Below, in pieces: positions 1 through 6,723 of a DNA stretch of 26,419 nucleotides (within the stretch, counting starts at the first letter, position 1; each line of letters starts with the position of its first letter). The translations under genes were made by a program, and so were the position numbers. The stretch comes from CAYXSX01 sp964493095 (GTDB taxonomy: Bacteria; Pseudomonadota; Alphaproteobacteria; Micavibrionales; Micavibrionaceae). The stretch is taken from the NCBI GenBank assembly GCA_964493095.1, contig CAZBNG010000028.1:1-26419 (forward strand). The letters run 5' to 3'. Under the pieces are notes generated by a model. It saw only the letters and a list, made by a program, of their open reading frames with translations. It was not told the origin of the DNA and searched no databases.

Positions 1-1
1 A

Positions 2-184
2 AATTACGATCCGCTTGATTTGCCTCCCCATGAACTGAGAAATCTGGTTAAAGGCACGATCTGGCGGGAGGAGCATTTTAACGGTATGACCATGCCAGCC
101 ATCGCCGCCCGTGATGGGTTCTCCAAACAGCATGTTCACCAGATGATCCTGAAATCCATGGAAATCGGCGCAAACTGCCGATAA
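2..184 (+). CDS. C-terminal fragment of a recombinase-like protein (5' end outside window)
   Basis: An open frame runs from the window edge to a TAA at 182-184 and encodes the last 60 residues of a protein. The segment reads as a helix-turn-helix: a basic helix (IWREEHFNGM), a turn (MTMPAIAARDGFS) and a second helix (KQHVHQMILKSME). This layout resembles the C-terminal tail of large serine recombinases and related resolvase-like proteins, where a short HTH follows the zinc-ribbon and coiled-coil parts. No catalytic part is visible, so the assignment is an inference from a short tail. It could be another HTH protein. A strong terminator begins 15 bases after the stop, so this is the end of its transcript. 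Confidence 0.5.
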   Translation, partial: NYDPLDLPPHELRNLVKGTIWREEHFNGMTMPAIAARDGFSKQHVHQMILKSMEIGANCR

Positions 185-199
185 AAACCGTCAACTGCG

Positions 200-231
200 A
201 AAAAGCCCGCTAGAGAATAGCGGGCTTTTTT
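200..231 (+). terminator. Rho-independent terminator after the first gene
   Basis: The arms AAAAAGCCCGCT and AGCGGGCTTTTTT flank a 7-base loop and end in a T run. The hairpin lies just past the stop codon of the partial recombinase-like gene and closes its transcript. Confidence 0.9.
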
Positions 232-278
232 GATACAAAATTCAGATTCTCCGCACTTGACGCAACCCCCTTAACGCC

Positions 279-303
279 AAAGCCTCGCGGACAGCGGGGC
301 TTT
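279..303 (-). terminator. Possible hairpin terminator of tRNA-Tyr
   Basis: The arms AAAGCCTCGC and GCGGGGCTTT can form a 10-pair stem (one G-U) with a 5-base loop. It lies about 40 bases beyond the 3' end of the minus-strand tRNA. The T tract is short, so termination is only plausible. Confidence 0.4.
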
Positions 304-343
304 ACGGCGCAAATTCTCTCTATGGACGAATTTGAAGACTAAA

Positions 344-429
344 TGGTGGAGGGGACAGGATTCGAACCTGTGTAGACATAAGTCGGCAGATTTACAGTCT
401 GCTGCCATTAACCACTCGGCCACCCCTCC
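344..429 (-). tRNA. tRNA-Tyr (anticodon GTA), CCA encoded
   Basis: Read on the minus strand this is an 86-base class II tRNA. It starts GGAGGGG and ends CCCCTCC-A-CCA, so the acceptor stem pairs fully and the CCA is encoded. The anticodon loop CTGTAAA carries GTA, which reads tyrosine codons UAU/UAC. The T loop GGTTCGAATCC is canonical. The D-arm (GGCCGAGTGGTTAATGGC) and the long variable arm (CCGACTTATGTCTAC region) are typical of bacterial tRNA-Tyr. It is transcribed away from rlmB. Confidence 0.97.
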
Positions 430-434
430 ACGGG

Positions 435-452
435 TCTCTCGGAAACGAGAGA
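435..452. other. Perfect 7-bp hairpin just upstream of tRNA-Tyr
   Basis: TCTCTCG and CGAGAGA are exact inverted copies separated by GAAA. The hairpin sits 5 bases before the 5' end of tRNA-Tyr on the minus strand and about 60 bases before rlmB on the plus strand. On the plus strand the loop would be a stable GNRA tetraloop. It could fold in the leader of either transcript; its role is unknown. Confidence 0.5.
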
Positions 453-513
453 ACAGATACGAGAAGAAAAGAGATTTTCCTTTTCATGTCAAGTGTGCAA
501 TTGTCTTTTCACG

Positions 514-1323
514 ATGAAACACCGTAAAAACCCGAAAAAAAGGCCTCAAAATATCATTCCCGGCAAGCAAAGGGAAAAGGGGCCAGAAAAAACGCTTAAA
601 AGCCCGAATCTTTTCGGCTTTCATGCCGTACGGGAGGCATGGCTGAACCCGAAGCGCCGCGTGGAGATGCTTTACCTGACCGATCAGGCCGCGCCGGGTT
701 TTGAAAAAATGTTGCAAGAAGGGGCGGCTTTGGAACGGCCCTTCCCCTCTCTCATCGATAAAAAAACGATGGACAGGATTTTACCGCCAGGTGCCGTGCA
801 TCAGGGGATCGCGCTGGTGACCGACCCCCTGCCGGAAATGGATATCGAAGATTTAATTATCCGCAGCGGGGATGAGCGCGCGGTCTTTCTTATCCTCGAT
901 CAGGTCACCGACCCGCATAATGTGGGCGCGATTTTGCGCTCGGCCTGCGCCTTTGGCGTTGGCGGCGTGATCATGCAACGCAAGCATGCACCGGAGTTAA
1001 CCGGAGTTTTGGCCAAAACCGCTTGCGGCGCGATCGAACATGTACCCGTTGCTTTTGAAACCAATTTAAGCCGCTCTATTGAAGCGCTGCAGGAAGCCGG
1101 ATTCTTCGTGGTTGGTTTGGACGAGCGCGGCGAAGCGGATATCGGGGATTATAAACCATCGCAAAAAACCGCGCTGGTCCTGGGCGCGGAAGGACCGGGC
1201 ATGCGCCAGTTGGTTAAGGAGCATTGCGATACGCTGGTGCGCCTGCCCATGCACGGACCAATGCCCAGCATCAATGTCTCCAACGCCGCCGCCGTGGCGC
1301 TTTATGCTTTATCTTCTATTTAG
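514..1323 (+). CDS. rlmB: 23S rRNA 2'-O-methyltransferase RlmB (SpoU/TrmH family)
   Basis: SAM-dependent SpoU-class enzyme expected to 2'-O-methylate a guanosine in domain V of 23S rRNA in the cytoplasm. The N-terminal substrate-binding domain begins with the family hallmark FGFHAVREAW (about residues 33-42), after a basic, probably flexible leader. The knotted catalytic domain holds all three SpoU motifs: DPHNVGAILRSACAFG, LVLGAEGPGM and SINVSNAAAVALY near the C-terminus. The length (269 residues) is normal. The ATG at 514 is preferred over an in-frame GTG at 493, because the latter adds only a short hydrophobic piece; neither has a clear Shine-Dalgarno. The subgroup (RlmB rather than another TrmH-like enzyme) rests on overall layout. 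Confidence 0.85.
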   Translation: MKHRKNPKKRPQNIIPGKQREKGPEKTLKSPNLFGFHAVREAWLNPKRRVEMLYLTDQAAPGFEKMLQEGAALERPFPSLIDKKTMDRILPPGAVHQGIALVTDPLPEMDIEDLIIRSGDERAVFLILDQVTDPHNVGAILRSACAFGVGGVIMQRKHAPELTGVLAKTACGAIEHVPVAFETNLSRSIEALQEAGFFVVGLDERGEADIGDYKPSQKTALVLGAEGPGMRQLVKEHCDTLVRLPMHGPMPSINVSNAAAVALYALSSI

Positions 1324-1413
1324 AGATATAAAGGTTATATAAAAAACGGCTTTAATATTATGCAAACATATTCCCGCTAGACATCCCCGGGCCCTTACGC
1401 CATTCTTGGCCCC

Positions 1414-4272
1414 ATGTCTGCCGATATGATGCAATCGAACAAAATCATCGAAGAAGCGCTTCCAGAGGATGGGGAGCTGTTTTTGGTTGATGGCTCCGGT
1501 TTTATTTTTCGCGCCTACTTTGCCATGGCCTATTCGGGCCGCAGCGAGATGACCAACCCCGAAGGCGTGCCCGTTTCCGCCGTTTTTGGCTTCACCCAGA
1601 TGCTGATGAAATTGCTGAACGATTACCACGCCCCTTACCTGGCCGTGGTGTTTGATCCGCCGGGAGGCAGCTTTCGCAACGATCTTTACGAGGAATATAA
1701 GGCCAACCGCGATGCGCCGCCTGAGGACCTGATTCCGCAATTTCCGCTGGTACGCGACGCCACGCGCGCTTTTGACATTCCGGCCATTGAGCAAAAAGGG
1801 TATGAGGCCGACGATATCATCGCCGCTTACGCCAAGCTGGCCACGGCGCAGGGTAAAAAAGTTGTAATTGTTTCTTCGGACAAGGACCTGATGCAACTGG
1901 TGGGCGGTAATGTCCGCATGCTCGACCCCATGAAAAACAAATGGATCGGCCCGGATGAAGTGGTGGAAAAATTCGGCGTTACACCCGATAAGGTGGTGGA
2001 CGTGCAGGCACTGGCCGGAGATTCCACCGACAATATTCCCGGGGTACCGGGCATCGGCGTAAAAACCGCCGCCGAGTTGATTAACGAATACGGCTCGCTG
2101 GACCAGCTTCTGGAACGCGCCGGGGAAATCAAACAACCCAAGCGCCGGGAAAAATTAATCGAGCATGCCGAAAATGCCCGACTTTCCGAAAAGCTTGTGC
2201 GGCTTGATGCCAATGCGCCCGTTCCCATCCCGCTGGAAGACCTGAAGACGCATGACCCGGATAAGCCGGAGCTAATGGCCTTCCTGAAAAAACATGCTTT
2301 TAATTCCATCATCAAACGGCTGGGGGGTGACCGCGCCGCTCCTCAATCCGTCATTCCGGCAAAAGCCGGAATCTACATAGAAACAAATGAAGGCTCTATT
2401 GATCCCGATTTTCACAGCGATGACGTCAAGATAGTGGACAATAAATACACCCTGATCACCGATGAAAAAACATTGCAACAATGGATCGATAAGGCTTTTG
2501 AATACGGGTCGATTTGTATCGATACAGAAACGACCGGCTTAACCCCGGCCAAGGCTGATCTCGTGGGAATCTCCATGGCCATTATTCCCGGAGAAGCAGC
2601 CTATATTCCCCTTGCACACCGGGCGGAGCAGGCTGATCTGCTGGGTGAATCGCGCGGATCTGACATTCCACAGATTCCGATGAAAAAAGCTTTAGAAATG
2701 CTAAAACCCTTGCTGGAGGATGACAGCGTTCTAAAAATCGCCCACAACATGAAATACGACTGGCAGTTTTTTAAAAAAGCCGGCATTCACGTCTCACCCT
2801 GCGACGATACGCTGCTGATGTCTTATGTGCTGGACGGTTCATCGCATTCCCATTCGATGGATAACCTGTCAAAACTCAATTTCGATTTTGAACCCATCAA
2901 ATATGAAGAGGTAGCCGGAAAAGGAAAATCGCAGGTTACATTCGACCTGGTGGATATTGAAAAAGCGCTGGATTACGCGGCGGAAGACGCGGATATTACC
3001 CTGCGCCTGCACCGCGTTTTCAAACGCCGCCTGATCGAGGAGAAAATGCTTCGCGTTTACGAAGATATCGAGCGCCCGCTTATCCCGGTGATCGCGCAGA
3101 TGGAGCTTGATGGCATCAAGGTCGATCCGGCGGTTCTCAAATCGATGAGCACGGAATTTGGCAAGCGCATCGCGGCGCTGGAGGAAGAGATTCACAAACT
3201 TGCCGGAACGCCCTTTAATATCGGCTCTCCCAAGCAGATCGGCGAAATCCTTTTTGACCAGATGGGCCTGCAGGGCGGAAAAAAAACCAAGACGGGCCAG
3301 TATTCCACCGATGTCAAAGCTCTGGAGGAACTGGCGTTGCAGGGCCATGAGATCGTGCAGAAAATTCTCGACTGGCGCGGGCTGTCCAAACTCAAATCCA
3401 CCTATACCGATGCGCTTCAGGATGAGATTAACCCTAAAACAGGGCGCGTTCATACCTCTTACCACATGACGGGCACCAGCACCGGGCGGCTTGCCTCCAG
3501 CGATCCCAACCTGCAAAACATACCGATCCGTACCGAAGACGGACGCAAGATCCGCGAAGCTTTCATCGCGGAAAAGGGCTGCGCCCTGCTCTCCGTTGAC
3601 TACTCTCAGGTAGAACTGCGCCTCGCCGCAGAAATAGCGGGCGTTCACGCCCTGAAGCAGGCTTTCAAAGACGGCGTAGACATTCACACACTCACCGCCA
3701 GCCAGGTCTTCGGCGTGCCGTTTGATCAGGTTACCCCCGAAATCCGCCGCCAGGCCAAGGCAGTGAATTTCGGCATTATCTATGGCATTTCCGGCTGGGG
3801 GCTGGCCAAGCAGCTGGGATGCGACCCGGCGGACGCCAGCGATTTTATCAAGCGCTACCTGACGAAATTCTCCGAGATCAAGGATTACATGGAGGAGAAA
3901 AAGGAAGAAGCGCGGCAGCACAGCTATGTTCGTACACTTTACGGCCGCAAATGTTTCGTTCCCAATATCGGCGCGAAAGTTCCCGGCCAGCGTGCCGGTT
4001 CGGAACGTGCCGCCATCAATGCGCCGCTGCAAGGTACCGCCGCCGATATCATGAAAATCGCCATGGCCCGCATGCCCGGCGCGCTGAAAAAAGCGGGTAT
4101 GTCCGCCAAAATGCTGTTGCAGGTTCACGACGAGCTGATTTTCGAAGTGCCGGAAGAAGAACTGGAGAAAACCGCCGCCCTTGTGCGCAAGGTCATGGAA
4201 GGCGTCTCAAAAACAGAGGTGCCGTTAACAGCGGAAGCCGGACACGGATACAGCTGGGCGCAGGCGCACTAA
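1414..4272 (+). CDS. polA: DNA polymerase I
   Basis: Removes RNA primers and fills gaps during replication and repair. Three domains are visible. The 5'-3' exonuclease spans about residues 18-300 (LVDGSGFIFRAYFA, YKANRDAPPEDL, GDSTDNIPGVPGIG). The 3'-5' proofreading domain is intact, with DTETTG near 371, AHNMKYDW and YAAEDADIT. The polymerase domain has motif A (VDYSQVELR), motif B (RRQAKAVNFGIIYG) and motif C (VHDE, about 904-907). At 952 residues it is near the usual length. Residues 313-320 (VIPAKAGI) are encoded by a palindromic repeat lying in the linker between the 5' nuclease and the Klenow part. The ATG at 1414 has no good Shine-Dalgarno; ATGs at 1426 and 1429 are alternatives. A bidirectional terminator follows the stop. 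Confidence 0.97.
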   Translation: MSADMMQSNKIIEEALPEDGELFLVDGSGFIFRAYFAMAYSGRSEMTNPEGVPVSAVFGFTQMLMKLLNDYHAPYLAVVFDPPGGSFRNDLYEEYKANRDAPPEDLIPQFPLVRDATRAFDIPAIEQKGYEADDIIAAYAKLATAQGKKVVIVSSDKDLMQLVGGNVRMLDPMKNKWIGPDEVVEKFGVTPDKVVDVQALAGDSTDNIPGVPGIGVKTAAELINEYGSLDQLLERAGEIKQPKRREKLIEHAENARLSEKLVRLDANAPVPIPLEDLKTHDPDKPELMAFLKKHAFNSIIKRLGGDRAAPQSVIPAKAGIYIETNEGSIDPDFHSDDVKIVDNKYTLITDEKTLQQWIDKAFEYGSICIDTETTGLTPAKADLVGISMAIIPGEAAYIPLAHRAEQADLLGESRGSDIPQIPMKKALEMLKPLLEDDSVLKIAHNMKYDWQFFKKAGIHVSPCDDTLLMSYVLDGSSHSHSMDNLSKLNFDFEPIKYEEVAGKGKSQVTFDLVDIEKALDYAAEDADITLRLHRVFKRRLIEEKMLRVYEDIERPLIPVIAQMELDGIKVDPAVLKSMSTEFGKRIAALEEEIHKLAGTPFNIGSPKQIGEILFDQMGLQGGKKTKTGQYSTDVKALEELALQGHEIVQKILDWRGLSKLKSTYTDALQDEINPKTGRVHTSYHMTGTSTGRLASSDPNLQNIPIRTEDGRKIREAFIAEKGCALLSVDYSQVELRLAAEIAGVHALKQAFKDGVDIHTLTASQVFGVPFDQVTPEIRRQAKAVNFGIIYGISGWGLAKQLGCDPADASDFIKRYLTKFSEIKDYMEEKKEEARQHSYVRTLYGRKCFVPNIGAKVPGQRAGSERAAINAPLQGTAADIMKIAMARMPGALKKAGMSAKMLLQVHDELIFEVPEEELEKTAALVRKVMEGVSKTEVPLTAEAGHGYSWAQAH
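2350..2374 (+). repeat. Palindromic element of the VIPAKAGI type, in frame inside polA
   Basis: ATTCCGGC and GCCGGAAT (2353-2372) are perfect inverted arms around AAAA. With the flanks GTC and CT this matches the widespread proteobacterial dispersed repeat whose translated form reads VIPAKAGI. Here it is translated in exactly that frame as residues 313-320 of DNA polymerase I. No second copy was found by eye in the window. Confidence 0.75.
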
Positions 4273-4286
4273 AGTTTCAGGCAAAT

Positions 4287-4313
4287 AAAAAGGCCGCATA
4301 AAGCGGCCTTTTT
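4287..4313. terminator. Bidirectional terminator between polA and rplI
   Basis: AAAAAGGCCGC and GCGGCCTTTTT form an 11-pair stem with a 5-base loop and A/T runs on both sides. It lies 14 bases past polA and 21 bases past the end of the convergent rplI, so it can serve both transcripts. Confidence 0.92.
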
Positions 4314-4334
4314 AAATTTCTCAAAAAGACGCTT

Positions 4335-5120
4335 TTATTCTTCCGGCTCGTTGACGGGCGCTTCTTGCTCGTCGCCCTCAGCGGCTTGTTCCTCTTCCTT
4401 AGCTGCTTTTTTAGCGGCTTTGGCTGCCTTGGATTCTGCTTTCGCGGCGCGGGCTTCCTCTTTTTCCGCCTGCTCGGCTGCATCCGCCTGAGCTTTTTCC
4501 TTCTTCTGTTTTTGCGCCTCCAGAGCGGTATCTTCCAAAACTTCCTTCAGCTGTTCATCGTCTGAAGATTCAGCTTCGGTTGCCGATTCCACAACATCTG
4601 CAATGTTCTCTTCCTGGTCGGCAATCAGCGCTTTACCAGTTGAGGCCTGAATTTCAGCCTCTTCCGGCGTACGGGCGATATTCACGACCACTTTGGCCGC
4701 AACTTCGGGGTGCAAGCGCACGGAAACCGGAAACAGGCCGATCGTTTTGTAGTTCTGGTTGATCAGGACCATGCCGCGCTCAACCTTCACATCGGAATTA
4801 GCGGAAATCTGCTCGGCAATGTCGCGGGACGTAACAGAACCGTATAGCTGGCCGCCTTCTGAAGCCTGACGGATTAGGGCCACTTTCAGACCCTCGATCT
4901 TCTGGGCCAGTTTTTCGGCCTCTTTTTTACCTTTCTCGTTTTCGGCTTCCAGATGTTTCTTCTGAGCCTCAAAATAGGCCAGATTTTCCTTGCTCGCGCG
5001 CAGCGCTTTCTTCTGGGGCAACAGGAAATTGCGTGCATAGCCGGGCTTCACCTGAACTACGTCGCCCATCTTGCCCAGCGATTCAATGCGCTCCAGCAAT
5101 ATTACTTGTGTTTGTGCCAT
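4335..5120 (-). CDS. rplI: 50S ribosomal protein L9 with long charged C-terminal tail
   Basis: Binds 23S rRNA in the large ribosomal subunit. The N-terminal domain is canonical (VILLERIESLGKMGDVVQVK, GYARNFLLPQKKA), followed by the long connecting helix and the C-terminal domain (LIRQASEGGQLYGSVTSRDIA), which ends near residue 156. About 105 further residues are made almost wholly of Ala, Glu, Lys, Gln and Asp, with KAAKAAKKAAKEEE as core, and should be helical or disordered. Bacterial L9 is usually about 150 residues; alphaproteobacterial copies often carry tails, though this one is long. Last gene of rpsF-rpsR-rplI, 34 bases after rpsR, with an AAGGA ribosome site about 10 bases before the ATG. 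Confidence 0.95.
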   Translation of the reverse strand: MAQTQVILLERIESLGKMGDVVQVKPGYARNFLLPQKKALRASKENLAYFEAQKKHLEAENEKGKKEAEKLAQKIEGLKVALIRQASEGGQLYGSVTSRDIAEQISANSDVKVERGMVLINQNYKTIGLFPVSVRLHPEVAAKVVVNIARTPEEAEIQASTGKALIADQEENIADVVESATEAESSDDEQLKEVLEDTALEAQKQKKEKAQADAAEQAEKEEARAAKAESKAAKAAKKAAKEEEQAAEGDEQEAPVNEPEE

Positions 5121-5154
5121 GATATTAAATCCTTCTTAAATCTGTTCAAACGCT

Positions 5155-5442
5155 TTAATAGCGTTCCGGACGGCCACCGGGGCGGACACTGTCCGTCTCG
5201 TGGCGTACATAAGGCAGAAGCGCCATATAACGCGCACGCTTGATTGCCTTGGCCAGCTCACGTTGTTTCTTCTGGGACACGGCCGTAATACGGCTCGGGA
5301 TCATTTTCCCTCGCTCGGAAATGTAACGGCTTAGCGTACGCGTGTCTTTCCAGTCAATCGCCGGTGCTTTTTCCCCTGTAAAGGGGCAGCTTTTCTTGCG
5401 GCGGAAAAACGGACGTTTCGTTGTTGTATCGGGGGTGCTCAT
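5155..5442 (-). CDS. rpsR: 30S ribosomal protein S18
   Basis: Component of the small-subunit platform, where it pairs with S6. The 95-residue product has the basic N-terminus KRPFFRRKKSCPF, then IDWKDTRTLSRYISERGKM and the signature SRITAVSQKKQRELAKAIKRARYMALLPY. A longer open frame extends upstream, but it overlaps rpsF and adds 18 atypical residues. The ATG at 5442 starts one base after the rpsF stop and has a strong AAGGAGG site 9 bases before it, inside the rpsF coding end, so it is the true start. This close spacing suggests coupled translation of the S6/S18 partners. Confidence 0.95.
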   Translation of the reverse strand: MSTPDTTTKRPFFRRKKSCPFTGEKAPAIDWKDTRTLSRYISERGKMIPSRITAVSQKKQRELAKAIKRARYMALLPYVRHETDSVRPGGRPERY

Positions 5443-5443
5443 C

Positions 5444-5815
5444 TTATGCGGCCTCCTTCTTGGCAGGTGTTCTTTCATCGTCATTATCACGGCCACTCTT
5501 GTCCATCATGACGGACGGGCCTTTGCTCAGAGCCTCTGTACGAATCGTCATGTAGCGCATGATATCTTCATGAAGGCGCATGTTGCGCTCAAGCTCGTGA
5601 ATAGCGGGGCCTTTCGCTTCCAGTTCAATCAGCGTGTAGTGGCCTTTGCGGCTTTTGTTGATTTTGTAGGCCAGGTTTCTCAGGCCCCATTGTTCGGTTT
5701 TGTGGACTTTGCCACCTTGGTCTTCGATGATTTTGCTCATCGCCTTGGTCAGGTCCTTGACCTGTGCCTCGGTAAGGTCTTGCCGTGCAATAAACACGGT
5801 TTCGTAGTAAGGCAT
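5444..5815 (-). CDS. rpsF: 30S ribosomal protein S6
   Basis: Small-subunit protein that binds 16S rRNA together with S18. The product is 123 residues. It opens with MPYYETVFIARQDLT and contains the family core GLRNLAYKINKSRKGHY and ERNMRLHEDIMRYMTIR. The last 25 residues are charged and low in complexity (SGRDNDDERTPAKKEAA), as is common for S6 tails. First gene of the rpsF-rpsR-rplI operon. A GAGAGGAGAG stretch a few bases before the ATG serves as ribosome site. Its regulatory region would lie in the 5816-6177 spacer. Confidence 0.96.
   Translation of the reverse strand: MPYYETVFIARQDLTEAQVKDLTKAMSKIIEDQGGKVHKTEQWGLRNLAYKINKSRKGHYTLIELEAKGPAIHELERNMRLHEDIMRYMTIRTEALSKGPSVMMDKSGRDNDDERTPAKKEAA
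5452..5458 (-). promoter_or_regulatory. Ribosome binding site deciding the rpsR start
   Basis: AAGGAGG on the minus strand lies 9 bases upstream of the ATG at 5442, within the last codons of rpsF. It supports the short S18 start over the longer open frame. Confidence 0.8.
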
Positions 5816-5936
5816 TTCTGCTCTCCTCTCGGGTTACACCTCCGCCTTTTTAAAGGCCTGCGAAAACCATTTCCGCCGCCGGGCAAAGGGAAGCTGACAA
5901 ACGTATTGCCAGCGAGGTTATTTAAAGTTGCGCGGA

Positions 5937-5964
5937 ATATTGCGCATCAGGCGTCAAAAATCAA
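5937..5964 (-). promoter_or_regulatory. Candidate promoter of rpsF-rpsR-rplI
   Basis: On the minus strand TTGATT (5964-5959) and CAATAT (5942-5937) are 16 bases apart, giving a leader of about 115 bases before rpsF. Both boxes are imperfect, so this is a candidate only. Confidence 0.35.
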
Positions 5965-5969
5965 GCTTT

Positions 5970-5995
5970 TTATTGCCAAAACTTATTGCCAAAAC
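5970..5995. repeat. Tandem duplication of a 13-base unit
   Basis: TTATTGCCAAAAC occurs twice with no gap. It lies directly upstream (minus-strand sense) of the candidate rpsF promoter. It could be a binding-site pair or a slippage product. Confidence 0.7.
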
Positions 5996-6177
5996 GCGGA
6001 AACAAAACCTCGGTCGGATCAAGATATGCAAAGACGGCCGGCACCGCCCCTAAACTCCCACGGGTATTTTAAGACAAAAACCGGCCGCCCTCGTCATCCC
6101 TCACGCCCACAAACCGGATGAACGGCTTGTGCCGGGAGGCCTACAGACCCAAGGCCTGAAGCAGTAATTATTAAATC

Positions 6178-6453
6178 TTACTTTACGTTCGCATTCAGAC
6201 TGATGTAATGCGCCATAAAGGTCGCCCAGCAATCCTTGGGGGCTGTCTGCCTGTGACTGGCGCCACCACTACGGAGCAATATGCTAAGTTCCCCGGCAGT
6301 CAGTTCCGCATTACCCAGTGCTGTTTTGAATTCGGGCAGGGATAGCGAGGCAAATTCCGCGTAATCACAATCTACATGACCGTTAACCGTACCGTAAGCG
6401 GCATTGGTTTCCTCGATCAGCGTTTTGATACGTCCGTGAAATGATGTATTCAT
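6178..6453 (-). CDS. Small protein of unknown function (91 residues)
   Basis: I do not recognise this gene. It encodes a soluble protein with no signal peptide or membrane segment. The N-terminal half contains FHGRIKTLIEET and VNGHVDCDYAEF; the C-terminal half has a leucine-rich helical stretch (ELTAGELSILLRSG) and ends in AHYISLNANVK. Two cysteines are present (in HVDCDYA and KDCWATF). An AGGGA site lies 8 bases before the ATG, which supports real translation. It stands alone between the rpsF operon and the divergent fabD, with an AT-rich spacer of 270 bases upstream. No frame break is apparent. Confidence 0.6.
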   Translation of the reverse strand: MNTSFHGRIKTLIEETNAAYGTVNGHVDCDYAEFASLSLPEFKTALGNAELTAGELSILLRSGGASHRQTAPKDCWATFMAHYISLNANVK

Positions 6454-6606
6454 TTTTTGTTTCCCTGTACAATTTTAACTTAAGGCCTTGAGATATTCCT
6501 CGGAAAGCCCTAGAAAAAACGCTACGCAACACACTCTATGACTGCGATATGCATCAAAGTTTTTTTATTGTTGTATTGGTTAAAGGGTGGCACAAAAGGG
6601 CGTTTT

Positions 6607-6635
6607 TTTCAAATTTTTTATTATTTTTCTATGAT
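6607..6635 (+). promoter_or_regulatory. Candidate fabD promoter
   Basis: TATGAT at 6630-6635 matches a -10 box in five of six positions. A poor TTTCAA lies 17 bases upstream within a very AT-rich tract. The leader to fabD would be about 80 bases. The -35 box is weak, so confidence is low. Confidence 0.3.
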
Positions 6636-6706
6636 GCGATGCGCAATAATAATTCACAGAAAAATGCTTAACGATAATTTTGTTACCGCTATTTTTGTTT
6701 AACATC

Positions 6707-6712
6707 AAGGAG
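6707..6712 (+). promoter_or_regulatory. Ribosome binding site of fabD
   Basis: AAGGAG sits 11 bases before the ATG at 6724, a slightly long spacing, and supports that start. Confidence 0.7.
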
Positions 6713-6723
6713 TTGAAATAAAT

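Larger units (their letters stand above)
5816..6177. other. Non-coding spacer upstream of rpsF
   Basis: About 360 bases separate rpsF from the next minus-strand gene. The spacer holds a weak minus-strand promoter candidate (5937-5964) and an exact tandem 13-mer (5970-5995). I see no convincing gene on either strand and no clear terminator for the upstream small gene. S6/S18 leaders in other bacteria can bind the S6:S18 dimer, but I could not identify such a structure here. Confidence 0.6.

Noticed and set aside
493..513. GTG start for rlmB at 493
   Set aside because: It adds seven atypical residues without a ribosome site; the ATG at 514 gives a normal basic leader.
332..517. Plus-strand open frame of 61 codons
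   Set aside because: It runs through tRNA-Tyr on the opposite strand and has no coding character.
2869..4128. Long minus-strand open frame (419 codons)
   Set aside because: It is antisense to the catalytic part of polA, which shows all family motifs; the frame is a product of codon bias.
5342..6121. Plus-strand open frame of 259 codons
   Set aside because: It is antisense to rpsR and rpsF and its end is low-quality spacer sequence.
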